A stretch of 64,000 nt of DNA from Phascolarctos cinereus (Eukaryota; Chordata; Mammalia; Diprotodontia; Phascolarctidae). Each line of letters starts with the position of its first letter. The first letter of the stretch is position 1. Position numbers and translations under genes: made by a program. Of the stretch, positions 22,650 to 34,994 are shown one piece after another. The stretch lies in assembly GCF_002099425.1 (NCBI RefSeq), contig NW_018344165.1:4091501-4155500 (forward strand). Direction: 5' to 3'. The notes under the pieces are model-generated. The model searched no databases. It saw only the letters and a list, made by a program, of their open reading frames with translations, and was not told the origin of the DNA.

Positions 22650-23330
22650 CATTAATCAATAAGCATTTATTAAATGCCTACTATGTGCCAGAGGCTGTGT
22701 TGGAGATAAAAACAAAAGCAAAACAGCTCCTTCAAGGTGATTACATTTTAATGGAGGCAATAAGATGGATATATAAAACATATAAAGCATGGGGGCAGCA
22801 AGATGGTGCAGTGGATAGACTAGCAGCACTGGATTCAGGAGGACCTGAGTCCAAATCTGGCCTCAGACACATAACACTTACTAGCTGTGTGACCCTGGGC
22901 AAGTCACTTAACCCCATTGCCTAGCCAAAAAACAAAACAAAACAAAATATAAAGCAGATGCAAGGTAACCTTCGAGGAAAGGCAATAGAGCTGGGGTGAT
23001 TAGGAAAGGCCTCATGCATAAAATGGCACTGTAGCTGACTTTTTAAGAAACCAGGGATACTGAAAGATAATATTGAGGAGGAGAGTATTCTAAGCCTAGG
23101 GGAACAGCCAATGCAAAAGCAGAGATGGTAGATGTAGAGATGTAGATTATGTGTGAAGAACTTCAAGGAGGCAAGTATGGCTACACATACTCCCCACAGA
23201 GGGGAATAATATGAAATAAGGTTAGAAAAGTAGGATGGGGACAGATTGTAATGAGCTTTAAATGACAAAAGAGTCTATATTTGATCTAAGAAGTGACAGG
23301 GGCCACAGGAGTTTACTGAGTAGGAGAAGG
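22650..23330 (-). repeat. L2 LINE 3' part, antisense, with SINE
   Basis: It starts with the reversed 3' end aagcatttattaaatgccta, then ctactatgtgccagaggctg. It continues after a SINE with aaggcctcatgcataaaatg and gggccacaggagtttactga. Confidence 0.8.
22791..22946 (+). repeat. CORE-SINE with 10-bp target duplication
   Basis: ggggcagcaagatggtgcag head, CORE tgaccctgggcaagtcactt and an AAAAC-repeat tail. The direct repeat atataaagca lies at 22780-22789 and 22947-22956. It is inserted in an antisense L2. Confidence 0.93.
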
Positions 23331-23592
23331 TATCTTGGTCACTGAACTTGACTTTGACTCCTCGTAAAATTCTAGAATGGATCATTAAAGAGACAGTCAG
23401 CTAGTATCCAAAAAGAAAAGAGCTAGCATAGCTTCATCAAGTATAGGTCATACCAGACTAACCTTGTTTCCTTGTTTTTTTTTTTTTGACAGGATCACTA
23501 AACTGGTAGATAAGAGAAATACTGTAGCTATAATTAGATTTTAGCAAAATTTTTAATAAAGTATCTCATCCTATTCTTGTAGAAAAGACAAG

Positions 23593-23760
23593 GGGGCAGG
23601 TAGGTGGCACAGTGAATAGAGCACCGGCCCTGGATTCAGGAGGACCTGAGTTCAAATCCGGTCTCAGACACATCTCAAACACTTACTAGCTGTGTGACCC
23701 TGGGCAAGTCACTTAACCCCATTGCCAGGCCAAAAAAAAAAAAAGAAAAGAAAAAAAAAA
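23593..23760 (+). repeat. CORE-SINE in an L3
   Basis: gggcaggtaggtggcacagt, gagttcaaatccggtctcag, CORE and a long A/G tail. Near-identical flanks gaaaagacaag and gaaaagatagg mark a target duplication. Confidence 0.92.
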
Positions 23761-24032
23761 GAAAAGATAGGAAATATGTTTTAGATGAGAATACAATTAG
23801 ATAGATTCAGAACTCGCTGAATAGATACTAGAGTGTTGAAAATTAATAGTTCAGTGTCAATGTGGCAGGAGGTCCTCAGAGAAGTACCACAGGGATGTGT
23901 ATTTTGGACTATGCTGTTTAACGTTTTAATCAAATACTTGGATCAATATCTTGATGGTGCCCTTATCAAATCTGAAAATGATCAGAGAGGAATAGCTAAC
24001 AAAGTAGGTAACATCAGGACCCAAGAGGCAAC

Positions 24033-25514
24033 TGCACACTTTGCTAAACCTCATTCTCTCCAAAATTTCCAAGTCTCTTAATTGCTGATTCTAATGGCTT
24101 TCTCAATCCTCATTCCTCTTGATCTCTCTGCAGCCTTTGAAACTGTTGATCATACTCTTTTTCTAGTTTCTCTCTTTTCTCCAGGGTTTTTTTTTTCATA
24201 CTTCTCTCCTGGTTCTCTTCCCATCTATATGTTTCCTCCTGTCTCCTTTACCTCCTAAGTGTGGTATCCCACAGGATTCTATCCTAGGCCCTTTTCCCTC
24301 TATACTGTCTTACTTAGTGACCTTACCAAGTCCCAGGGTTTCAATTGTCATCTCATTTCACTTCAATTATCACATGCAGATGACTCTCAGATCTATTTGT
24401 CCAGCTCTAACCTCTCATCTCACATCTCCAACTGCCTGGCCAATGTCTCAAAATAGATATTCTATAGACATCTTAAATTCAACGTGTCCAAAATTCAACT
24501 CATCTCCCACTGCCCCTCCCAATACACTTTTCTATTCTATTCTTTCCCTATTAGAGTCAAGAGTACTACTAGTAACCCAGGCTTGAAACCTACATGTCAT
24601 CCTTGACTCTTCAGTCTCTCTCACCCTCATACCCAATCTTTTGCCAAGTCTTGTGGAGTTAATCTTTGTAATATCTCTTATATATGCTCCCTTCCTCTCT
24701 CTGACATGGCCAACCACCATCCTGGTGTACCACCATGGCCCTCATTGTCTCATGTGTGGACTACTGAAATAGCCTTCTGGTTGGTTTCTCTTCCTCACAG
24801 TCTTCCCCCAACTTCAGTCAATCCTCCAGTCAACTGTCAGATCGATCTTCCTAAGCCAAAACCCTTCATATCCTGGCCCCTTCCTACTTTTCTTTTTTCC
24901 TTTTTAATTTTTTTTTCTGGGCTAGGCAATGGGGTTAAGTGACTTGCCCAGGGTCACACAGCTAGTAAGTGTCAAGTGTTTGGTCTGAGGCTGGATTTGA
25001 ACTCAGGAGCAATCAGGAGGACTGCAGGGCTGGTGCTCTATCCACTGTACCACCTAGTTGCCCCCTCCTTCCTACTTCTCCAGTCTTCTTATACCTTATT
25101 CCCCTCTGTGATCCAGTAGTCTCCTTGTCATTCTTAGAACAAGATGCTCCATTTCCTGACTCTGAGCATTTTCACTGGCTGTCTCCAATTCCTGGAATGC
25201 TCTCTCTCCTCATCCCTACCTCCTGGCTTCCTTTGCTTTCTTCAAGTTTCAACTAAAATCCCACTTTCTGCAAAAAAAAAAAAAAACCTTTTCCTGATTT
25301 CCCCTTACTTCTAGTGCCTTATCTCTGTTAATTATTCCCAATTTATCAGGTAGAGAGCCTATCTGTACATAGCTGTTTACATGCTGTCTTCCTCATTAGA
25401 CCGTGAGCTTCTTAAGAGTATGAACTGTTTTTTGCCTTTCTTTGTATCCCCAGAACTTAGCCCAGTGTCTGGTACATAGTAATGTGTGCTCAATAAATGT
25501 TAGTTGATTGAAGA
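24033..25514 (+). repeat. L2 LINE inserted in an L3
   Basis: The RT region (gcctttgaaactgttgatca, near 24132) and the ADDSQIYLS motif near 24378 are followed by the C-terminal part and the 3' end gctcaataaatgttagttga at 25489. The surrounding L3 pieces are in the same orientation and in order. Confidence 0.88.
24890..25066 (-). repeat. CORE-SINE in an L2, antisense
   Basis: T-run, ggggttaagtgacttgccca, gctggatttgaactcaggag and a head complement ending ccacctagttgcccc. The 11-bp direct repeat ccttcctactt occurs at 24879-24889 and 25067-25077. Confidence 0.93.
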
Positions 25515-26399
25515 CGAAATTCAACAGGGATTAATATAAATCCAAGCACTAGCATACAAAAAACATCAACTTCACAAGGATAAGGTGAGGCACTTACGGG
25601 TAGGAAGCAGCTGTTCTAAAAAAAGAGCTGAGGGTTTTAGTACACTACAAACTTTTTATGAATCCATGTGACACGGCAGCCAAAAAAGCTTAATGTGATC
25701 TTGAGCTGCATTAAGAAGGTTATAACTTCCAGGAACAAGGAGACGACCGTCTCACTTTATTCTGCCCTCCTCATACCTGATTTGGAGTATTGTGTTCAGT
25801 TATGGGCATCAGAGTTTAAGAAGGCTATTGATACAAATGAGCACAGAAAGGCAACCAGGAGGGTGAAAAGCCCTGAGTCTATATCATATGGAGACAGATG
25901 GAAGGAACTAGGTATGCTTAGCCTAGAGAAGAGAAGACTGAGTAGGAAGGATGGGATTATAACTATCTACAAACTCATTTAATGGGCTGCAAATGGAGGA
26001 GGGAATAAACTTGTTCTGTTTGTATCCTGAAGACAGCACCAGTATCAATGGCTGAAGTTGAAAAAAAAATTAGTCTCAATGTTAGGAAAAACTTCCCAAC
26101 AATGGAACTGTCCAAAGGTAGAACTGGCTGCCTCGAGAGGCTGCATCTTCCTGGGGTTCTTCAAGCAGAGGATGGATGACCGACCATTGTCAGGAATGTT
26201 ATGGTGAGAATTCCATTCACATACGAGTTGGGACTAGATAGCTACAGAGGTCTCTTCCAACTACCAAATTCTGTAATTCTATGATTCTGTGGTTCTAGTC
26301 GGATCCTAAATTTTATAAAAATCTTTTTGATAATTCTCTAATGTAGTTTATTATGTAATACACATTAGAGTTATCCATGTTGTTCTCTTATGGGACTAC

Positions 26400-26955
26400 T
26401 GGACTGTGTACACCACAGGGAAGGGCCTGTGTATTATCTATCTTTTTTCCTCTCCTCCAGTGCCTAGCACACAATACATGCTTTCTGTATACAACGAGTG
26501 CTTAATAAATTTTGAATTAAGCTGGGAAGAATTATGTCCAGAGGGAAAGCAGCTAGACTAGCAAAGACATTCAAAAGGCATATCTTATAAGAGTCAACTG
26601 AATGAAGAAGGGATGTTCAGACTGGAAAAGAGAAGACTTAGGGGGTATAAGATCTATCTTTAAATACCTGAGTAACTGTTATATGGAAGAGAATTTATTC
26701 TGCCTGGCCATGAAGGGAAGACCTAGGACCAATGAGGGAATGTTATAGGTAGGTCTATTTTGGCTCAATATAAGAAAGAACTGCCTAATAATTAGTTGCC
26801 CAATAATGGAATGCCTTAGAAGGTAGTCAGTTCCAAATCACTTGAGTTAGTGATGAAATGTTTAGAAGATAGATTGTTAGTGATGTTGCATGTAGGATTC
26901 ATATTTTGAGTAGAGATTGGACTAGATGACCTCTGAAGTAATTTCTAATTGTGGG
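26400..26955 (+). repeat. L2 tail followed by L3 3' end
   Basis: An L2 tail ends near 26515 (gtgcttaataaattttgaat). An L3/CR1 3' portion follows to 26955 (gaagggatgttcagactgga, gagattggactagatgacct). Confidence 0.7.
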
Positions 26956-27299
26956 ACTTTAACAAATGCCACAAAAGGTTTTCCCAAATCCCCCTCCCCC
27001 CCGCAAAGAAAAGGTTTCCCAACAAATAAGAGATAAGTAAGGCTAATATCCAGGAGAGATGGACTTGCTTTTTTGAAAGGTCCTATTGCTGAAATTATGC
27101 TCTGTGAATGTATACAAGCATGGAAGCTCTGGGGATTGTTGTTGTCCTCTAATTGTGGCTCTGTGTAGGGATACAACTCTGTCTCCTGGAGTCCTTGGAC
27201 CCAAAGGGAACAGGTTTTCTTTAGAGATTTGTGCTTCTTGTGGTATACATATATCTAAATTTTGCCTTTTGGGGCAAGATTAGTCCTCGAGCTTGGAAG
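26956..27299. other. Intron, nothing recognised
   Basis: No clear repeat or exon. A short C-rich run (cccccccgc area, 26990-27003) is the only local oddity. Confidence 0.45.
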
Positions 27300-28790
27300 G
27301 GGATATAAATGTTATCATGGATTTTCAAAGTCATAAGATAATTATTCAGAGGACATGCAATCTAATCTTCAACAGACATATTCTGTAAACATCAAGACTA
27401 ACAGTGATGGAGAGCCTACTATGTCCTCAGGATGTTCATTCTGGACAGCTCTTATCGTTAGGAAGTTCTTTATATACAACTAAAGTTTCTTTTCCTAGAA
27501 TTTTCTCTCACCTCCTACTTGAACTTGAACAGATTCTATTTCTGTATTCTGAGGAAATGAAGAACAAATAATCCTTCTTTCCCATGACATCCTTTTACAC
27601 ATATGAGGACAACCATCATGCCCCCTCTCCCACCTCCCCTCACAAGTCTTTCATATTCTAGGCTCATGTTTTCTTATCATTTTAGTCATTCTCTCTTGGA
27701 TGTTCCCTTATTTAACAATGTCCCTCCTAAAACATAGCACCCAGTATTGAACAGGGCAAAGTACAAGAAGAATATCATCTCCTTTGTTCTGGACACTAGA
27801 ACTTTCACAGTGTAACTACCCTACGATGACTTTAGCTAATTCTAGAATGGAATCAAGTTTAATTACCTATCCCTATCAAAGATCTTTTTCATTTTGATTT
27901 TTAGCATCTTACATCTAAGAGACTTCAAAAATCATTTAAGTTCTCCTTCTACAAAAACACCCATACAACATCCCTGACAAGTCAACATCTAGACTCTGAA
28001 GGTCTCCATATATATGGAACTCATTCCCTTTCCAAGAAGATTGTTTTCTTCCTAGACAGGACAACTGATCTTCCTTAAATTGAGTAAAAAATCTGTCTAT
28101 CTTGAACCAATTAGTTCTAGTTATGTCAAGCAGAATAAGTCTAATCAATCTTCCATGTATTTTCTCCAACTTTTGAAGACATTAATCATGTCCCCCAGAT
28201 CTATTCTCTGGGCTAATAAGTTGTAGTTCTTTTGACTGAATTTTTTTCATTTGATCTGCTTTGGGTTGGTCTTACCAGCCAGCCTACCTGCCTGCTTCTG
28301 GACATGTTCCTGCTTGTTGATATTCTAAAGATTTGTAATTTTGTTGATGTGAGTGAAGTAGAAGATGATACCCCTCTCTGTCTTAAGAGGTGGTTTCTAT
28401 GAGTTGCTGTGGCTGAAAAATTCATTGCTCAGTAGCCAACCTTCTGATAATAAGACTGTCTGAACTTAGCTAGGCTGAGCATCACTCCATCTCTAGTTTG
28501 TATTCAAAACATTTCTAGTCTAGTAGGACATGGCAGAGTTTGTGTTCCCCTTAATGGTTGGTCTTTGAGAACCAAGGGGCACACCTCCCTGACAATGTTA
28601 GGCATTTTTAAAAATGGAGATTCAATATTAGCTTGTCAATATCCTCCCTAAAATGTGGGGACCAGAATAAGATACAATATTTCATGTATGGTCCAACAAG
28701 GGCGAAGAAAAGTGGCATTTTCCTCTCCCTTGTTCAAGATACCAGATATTTATTTATATTTCATCATGTTGATCAAACCCATTTTAATAG
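27300..28790 (-). repeat. L3/CR1-clade LINE fragments, antisense
   Basis: Two adjoining antisense blocks (about 27400-27890 and 27910-28790). The complement of cacccagtattgaacagggc corresponds to the LEYCVQYW region seen in sense at 25786. ctcctttgttctggacacta is another antisense landmark. Both are old and heavily diverged. Confidence 0.6.
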
Positions 28791-28794
28791 AAAA

Positions 28795-29585
28795 AGGTGT
28801 TAATTAGGAGGAAATATTACTACAAATTATCAGGGTACAATGTATGAAATTACAAACATAGCTTCTAACAATTTTCAAGTTCCAATGGACAAAAAGTGTG
28901 TCCAATCTGAATTGCAGTAAATCTCCAACCAACAGTTCCAATGAGTTTAGTACCATTACTAATACATAATGCTGCCTTTTTGGCAAAGAGTTCCAAGAAA
29001 AATAGAAAGCACCAGGATACTACTTCGGGTGTTACAGAACTCTGTTACAATGTTGTGCAAACACCATGCTACCCTCCTTTCTCTTCCCAAAACAGTAAGA
29101 GAATTCAAAAAGCACTCAGTCAGCTTCTCTTCACCGTTCTATATGCTGGTATGTGTGCTGTAAAAGATAATATAGGTGACAAAAGATGGAGCTGTTCAAA
29201 CTCTGAATTCAAATGCAGTGTTTTTTGTCCTATAGCTTTCTCCTATAGCTCAGTGCCTTTCTTAAAACTGTCCTAATCTGAACTACATTCAGCAGCTGCT
29301 CATACTAACAGAATGCTTATGTCATAGACTAAAAATACATGTTAGTATGCAAGAAGCAATCCAGAGTCACCAGCAAACACAAAATATTTACCGAAGAACA
29401 CACAGATGAGCATTTGAAGGTAAACATTTCTACAAAGTAAACATGCATCAATAATGAATGACAGACATACTGTAGTATTTATATTCATTTAGCCTTAAGA
29501 TGACAACTATATAGAAATGACTCATTGCAAAATTTAATTAAAAACAATCCTGTTCTCAGTTAAAAACAGTACAAAAGATTTAAAT
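28795..29585. other. Repeat-poor island in the 31.8 kb intron
   Basis: About 790 bp in which I recognise no repeat family. It has no strong exon signal on either strand. A minus-strand reading of 28985-28870 gives a short peptide-like run (GTKLIGTVGWRFTAIQIGH) ending at a stop, without flanking support. Conserved non-coding sequence, an old untypable repeat or a decayed pseudogene all fit. Confidence 0.4.
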
Positions 29586-29589
29586 CATG

Positions 29590-30075
29590 TCTGAAGGACA
29601 GGATGGCTTTGAATTGGGAGTCAAAAGACCTGGGTTCAAGTTATTACTTCGTTACTTAGATCTTAGGATGAATACTAAATAAATCCTAAATAAAATCCTG
29701 AAGTGGAAGATATGAGAATTTATCTAGTCCACCCCCTGACTGCTCACTGGAGGAAACTGAGGTCCAGAGAGGGACAGTGACTTGGTCAAGGTCACACAGA
29801 CAATAATAAGCAGAAGAGAAGGAATCTGAAACCAGTTCCTCTGACTGAGAATCCAGTAACTATTCTGACTATATACAGTTACAGAGTCATTTCAGTCAAT
29901 CAGTCATCAAGCATTTAAATACTTATTATGCTAGGCATTGTGCTAAGCAGTGCAGATGCGAAGAAAAACAAAAAAATCTAACCTTTGCCTCAAGAAGTAC
30001 ACATTCTAATGAGAGACATACATGTACATAACTAGGCAAATACAAGATACACAGAGAATAGATGGACAGAGCTTT
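29590..30075. repeat. MIR pair and antisense L2 3' end
   Basis: Sense MIR head at about 29590-29670 (ggactttgaattgg-like, gacctgggttcaagttatta). Antisense MIR at 29700-29875 (ggaggaaactgaggtccaga, gtcacacagacaataataag). Then an antisense L2 end at 29890-30075 (tgctaggcattgtgctaagc). Confidence 0.65.
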
Positions 30076-30079
30076 GCCT

Positions 30080-30720
30080 AAAGTTTTGTTTGCAAGTTGA
30101 TGTCCATTATAGTCTTAGAGATATTTGCTGTGACTTATGGCACTTAACTTTTTGGGCCTCAACTTAGAAGCCAGACTCAATTGTTCTTCAAACATTTTAA
30201 AGTACCTAGCACAATGCTAGATCATGGGGAAGACAGAAAACTGAGATGGGATCATGATCCACCCATTATGGATACTTGCAGAATAGTGGGACGATAAAAC
30301 ACCAAAGGATAACTTCTGTATAATATATGCATTAAGGAGGTGCAAAACAAAATGCTACATGAGGTCACAGGAAAAATAATCTGTAAAGCAGGTATACTAA
30401 TACACGTGCTTTTTACTTCACAGGGTTGTTGTGAGTAAAGTATTTAGTAAATCATTAGACACTACACAAACGTGAGCTTACATTACTTCCATACAACATG
30501 CTAAGGATTAAAGTATATAAAGTTGTTAAGATGACAAATTTTTATACCTTGATATCAATTTAAAATGCAATTTTCATTGCTTTACAACAAAGCATCATTT
30601 TTCTTCCAGGGTTTTTGAAGTGCAAATTCAAATGCATTAATAACATCAATAAACAAAAAAAAAAGTTCTTTGTTAATTACTCTGAATAAATGAATTAAAG
30701 CATACACTTTTCCTGCCTAA
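30080..30720. other. Intron, mostly unassigned
   Basis: A MIR 3' arm is faintly visible at 30395-30485 (tcacagggttgttgtgagta). The rest shows nothing I can name. Confidence 0.45.
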
Positions 30721-30724
30721 TCTC

Positions 30725-33700
30725 CAGCCTTTGAAGAGAAGAAGACTTGTGAAGCAGCACCTCCCATCTTCTCATCCCCTACTTTACTTCTTTCCAGCCC
30801 AATCTCCAACCCTTGTTGGAAAGTGGTTTGCTCCACTTAATCACTTAATGATGAACATTCTCAGATCTGGTCATATTCTTCACATTCCAATGACTCTGGC
30901 CTCCTGCAGATCATCATCTAAACCTGTCCATAGGCAGCAAACTTCCCTTCATCTTAAATCCTTTCCTTTCTCACTCCTTTCATCTCCTAGCTCTTATTGA
31001 AACCTGGCTTTCCTCTGATGACATAGCCTCCCTTTCTGGTACTAGTTGTACCTTTGCTTGTTCTCCTAAGCTCACCGGTCAGGGGGGTTGGGGGGTAGGG
31101 CTGGAATACTCTTTGCTCCCTACTGCCACTTTCAGGTTTTCCTCCTACCTCTATCATTCAATAACTTCTCTTCTTTTGAGGTTCATGCTATTTATATCTA
31201 CCACCCAATCAAAATCCTGGTAGCTGTGTCAGCAGACCCCTAGGTCACTCTCCATCCTTCATCAAGAAGTTCCATGGCTGACCATTTTTTTCTCTCCTCC
31301 CCAACTCTTGCCCTCATACTAGAAGACTTCAATATACATACTGACTCTCCTTCAAACACCTTAACTTCCCATGAGCTACTCTACCCCACCTTAGCTACAC
31401 ACAAAGATGGTCATGCTCTTGATCTTGCTATCACCCCACAAACGTGAAATCCCATATCGGACCACGTTTCTTCCCTTCTCCCTCTGCCTTCCTTTACAAA
31501 ACTTTACTCTTTGTCCAAACTATGTCCTCCAACTCCTTGACCTCTCAATTCTCTCCCAGGCCAGCTCCCTGTACTAACCACTCTCTCTTCTTTTCCCCAT
31601 CTTGATCCCTTGGTGAACCAACTCGACTCTGCACCGTTCTCTTCTCTTGAACCCCTACGCCCCTTATGTTGCCAATTAAGCCCAGCCAAACTCAGCCTTG
31701 CAAAATTTCCACTATCCACTGTCTTTGCTTCTACACTGTGTACTGATGAACAATGGAGAAAGGGAGAATGGAGAAAATCATGCAGACATTCTGACTGGGA
31801 CTACTACAAATTTATCTTACGCAATCTCAACCCTGTTCTCACTGCTGCTAGGCAATCCTATTATGCCTCCCTTATCAATTCACTATTCACTTTCCATAGT
31901 GGCTCTTCCAAACATTTTGGTCCCCCTCATCAAACCTCAGGGCTTACCCCACCTCCCTCACTCTCTCATCTGAGAATGCTGCCTCACATTTCACTGAAAA
32001 AAACTGAAGCTGTGTAGCATGAGCTTCCTCTTCTCTCTTCCTCATCTCTCATCACTCAGATGCCTTTTGCCATTATCTCTTCCTTCACTCCTGTCACACA
32101 TGGTGAAGTGGCCTTACTCCTTCCTAGAGCTAACTCCTATATTTGTTCAAGATATCCCATTCCATTTCATCTCCTCCAACAGACTGCCACCTCTGTCATC
32201 CCCACTCTTCTGTTGATTCTCAATTTCTCTCTGTCTTACAGGCTCATTCCCTACTGCTCACAAACATGCCCATGTTTTGCCATCCTGAAAAAACCCTTAT
32301 TTGATTCTTCCATCCCCTAACTACTGTCTTTTGTCTCTTCTGGTCTTTGTCTTGAAAATGCCATCTATAATGACACCTCCACTTTTTCTCCTCTCATTCT
32401 CTTTTCAGCTCCTCTCAATCTGGCTTCTGACCTTATCATTCCCTGCAACTGCCCTCTCCAAAGCTACTAATGATCTCTTAATTGCCAAATCCAGTAACTT
32501 CTTCTCTATCTTCATGCACCGTGGCTTCTCTACAGCTTTTGACACTTGTTGATCACACTCTCCTTGACACTTTCCTCTTTAGGTTTTCAAGACACCGATC
32601 TCTCCTGGTTCTTACCCTACCTATCTGACCTCTTCTCTGTCTCCTAGGCTGGATCCTCATGCAAATCACAATCTCTAACTATACCTGTCCCTCAGGGTTC
32701 TGTTGTTCTCTTCTCTTTTCCCTCTATACTATTTCATTTGGTGATCTCAGCAGCCTTCACGGATTTAATTACCATCTTGATGTTGATTCTAAAATCTATC
32801 TTATCCTGCCCTAAATTTTCTGTTGACCTCCAATCTTCCATAGATACCTTAAACTTAACATTACTAAAACAGAACTCTATTTTTTCCTCTAATCCTTCCC
32901 CTCTCCTTCTTTCCCTATTACAAAAGAGGGTGATATCATCCTCCCATATTTCAGGCTTGAAACCCAGGAGTCATCCTTGATTACTCACTATTTCTAACCA
33001 CACCCTCCCCCCTCCACATTCAAGCTGTTGACAATGCCTGTCAATGTCGCCTTTGCCATATATCTCCAACAAGTCCTCTTCTCTCTGATACTGCCACCAC
33101 TTTGGTGCAGACCCTCATCACCTCATGCCTGTACTACTGCAATAGCTTGCTGGTGGGTCTGTCAGCCTCAAATCTCTGCCCACTCCAATTAATTCTCTAT
33201 TCAGGCACTAAAGCGATATTCCTCAAGTACAGGTCTAATCACTCACTGCCCAACCCCTCCCCATAGCCAACAAACTCCAGTGGCTCCCTATTGCCTCCAG
33301 AATCAAATACAAAATGCTATTTGGCATCCAAAGCCCTTTATCACTTAGTCTACCTTCATCCCACCTATTCAATCTTCTTATACCTTACTTCCTGCCACAT
33401 ATTCTTTGTCCAGTGACACTGACCTTGTGGCTGTTCCATGAATAAGACACTCCAATTCTCAGTTCCACACATTTTCTCTGGCTGTCCCCCATGCCTGGAA
33501 TACACTCTCAGTACTGATCTCCCTGGCTTCCTTTAAGTTCCAACTGAAATTCTACCTTCTATAGGAAACCTTCTCCAATCTCTCTTAATTCCTGTCTCTT
33601 CCTTTGTTAATTATTTCCTATTTATTCTGTATATAGCTTGTTTTGTATGTATTGGTTTGCATGTTGTTTCCTCCATTAGATGGTAAGCTTCTTGAGGAGC

Positions 33701-33785
33701 TTCTTTTGCCCCTTTTCTATTGCCAATATTTAGCACAGTGCCTGGCACATAGTAGGTGCTTAATAAATGTTTATTGATGGATTAA
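30725..33785 (+). repeat. Near full-length L2 LINE
   Basis: About 3.06 kb, the most complete L2 in the window. The endonuclease half is recognisable (LALIETWLSSDDIASLSGTS near 30988-31050). RT-region pieces follow (gcttttgacacttgttgatc near 32537; cctgtccctcagggttctgt near 32685), then the C-terminal domain (aaactccagtggctccctat near 33270) and a clean 3' end cttaataaatgtttattgat at 33759. Stops and frame changes throughout; a fragment of the 5' end is missing. Confidence 0.9.
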
Positions 33786-33898
33786 AAGTGTGCTAAACAT
33801 TACTGTGTTTAGTATAATCCATATTTATTTGCAATGAGAAATAAACATGGTACAATTGTCATTTTTCCTGGAAGATTTAAATATGCTATGCTTTAGAG

Positions 33899-34093
33899 CA
33901 GAGATATCAAACATGCTGCCAAACTATTGCTGGAATCATATTCAAATGTAATTGGGGAGCATTTAATAAAATAAATGAAACTACAATAGAACACAGATAA
34001 TTTTAATTTGTGATTTTCTAAATCAACATGTGGCTCACAAGGATCCTTCTGTACAGCTTAACATCCTCTTTCTCTTTGAGTTTGTCACCACTG
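33899..34093. mobile_element. hAT-type MITE
   Basis: A 195-bp element starting cagagatatcaaacatgctg and ending gagtttgtcaccactg, with short inverted ends. The flanks ctttagag (33891-33898) and ctctagag (34094-34101) match at 7 of 8, as for an old hAT target duplication. No coding capacity. Confidence 0.85.
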
Positions 34094-34182
34094 CTCTAGA
34101 GGATAGTGAGAAGATTTAAGTGTTCCTTACAAATTATTACTATAATGAATATACGGAAAATTCTATTTTTTATAAAAGGTAC

Positions 34183-34427
34183 TTATTCAGTTGTGTCTGA
34201 CTCTTCATGACCTCATGGACCACAGCACACCAGTACTGTCTGTGGGGTTTTCTTGGCAAGGATACTGGAGTGGTTTGCCATTTCTTTCTCCAGTGGATTA
34301 AGACAAACAGAAGTTAAGTGACTTGCCCAGGGTCACACAGCTAGTAAATGGCTGAGGCCAGATTTGAACTCAGGTCTTCCTGACTCCAGACCAAGTGTTC
34401 TATCCACTGAGCTACTTAGCTGCCTCA
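34183..34427 (-). repeat. RTE-tailed CORE-SINE, antisense
   Basis: ttattcagttgtgtctgact and ttcttggcaaggatactgga are the reversed RTE-like tail. The CORE complement (aagtgacttgcccagggtca) and head complement (ctatccactgagctacttag) follow. Confidence 0.9.
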
Positions 34428-34509
34428 ACAAGTACTACTAATGTTTAAATATAGACATACTTTTACTTGATTGTAGATTTCTCAAGTTAATTCAAGTAAG
34501 AAGTACTCT

Positions 34510-34690
34510 TTACCAATGGAAAGAATGCTGCACTTGGTGTTAGAAGACCTGACTTCTAGTACTGGCTCATGTATTTATTAGCTGAGGAACTCTGGGTAAG
34601 TCATTTCTCCTCTCTAAAAATAAGTACTTTATATGTAAAATAAGGAGAAATATATTTCCAATAGTATTGTGTAGGGTTGGTATAACCAAA
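34510..34690 (+). repeat. MIR-family SINE
   Basis: gaatgctgcacttggtgtta, attagctgaggaactctggg, then ctctaaaaataagtac at the 3' side. Confidence 0.6.
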
Positions 34691-34994
34691 TTATATTAGG
34701 ACTTCTTTCATTAACATGGATCACAACTCCTTTAACACTTAATGAACAAAAAATGAGTTGTAGTTGGCAAACAATTTATCATCTGGCATCTAAACTTCTG
34801 AGATGAATTTAGGTAGGTTGGCACAATAGGTACAGTATCTTGCCATATCTTCTAGCTTGGTCAGATTAAGTCAAGTCAATGTGCCAGCTAAACCTAGGCA
34901 CTTTCTTTACATGACATCACAACTCTCTAAGAAGTAGCTCCCTAGTGTTTTACATGTAAAGATGCCATCTAAGCAAGCTGATAGGGTCTGTACA

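Larger units (their letters stand above)
23350..26300 (+). repeat. L3/CR1-clade LINE, interrupted by an L2 and SINEs
   Basis: The left part carries RT landmarks (LREVPQGCVFWTMLFNVLI at about 23878-23934, matching GVPQGSVLGPMLFNIFI) and runs to about 24032. The right part, from about 25516, carries the C-terminal DLEYCVQLWASEFKKAID (about 25786) and LGMLSLEKRRLS, then the CR1-type end with ttctgtaattctatgattct near 26270. Between them lies an inserted L2. Confidence 0.85.

Noticed and set aside
28804-28986. Short minus-strand open frame and a nearby peptide-like run
   Set aside because: No homology that I can name, no splice sites and no continuity upstream; kept only as part of the repeat-poor island.
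31610-32320. Several overlapping open frames of 85-135 codons
   Set aside because: All fall inside the near full-length L2 at 30725-33785.
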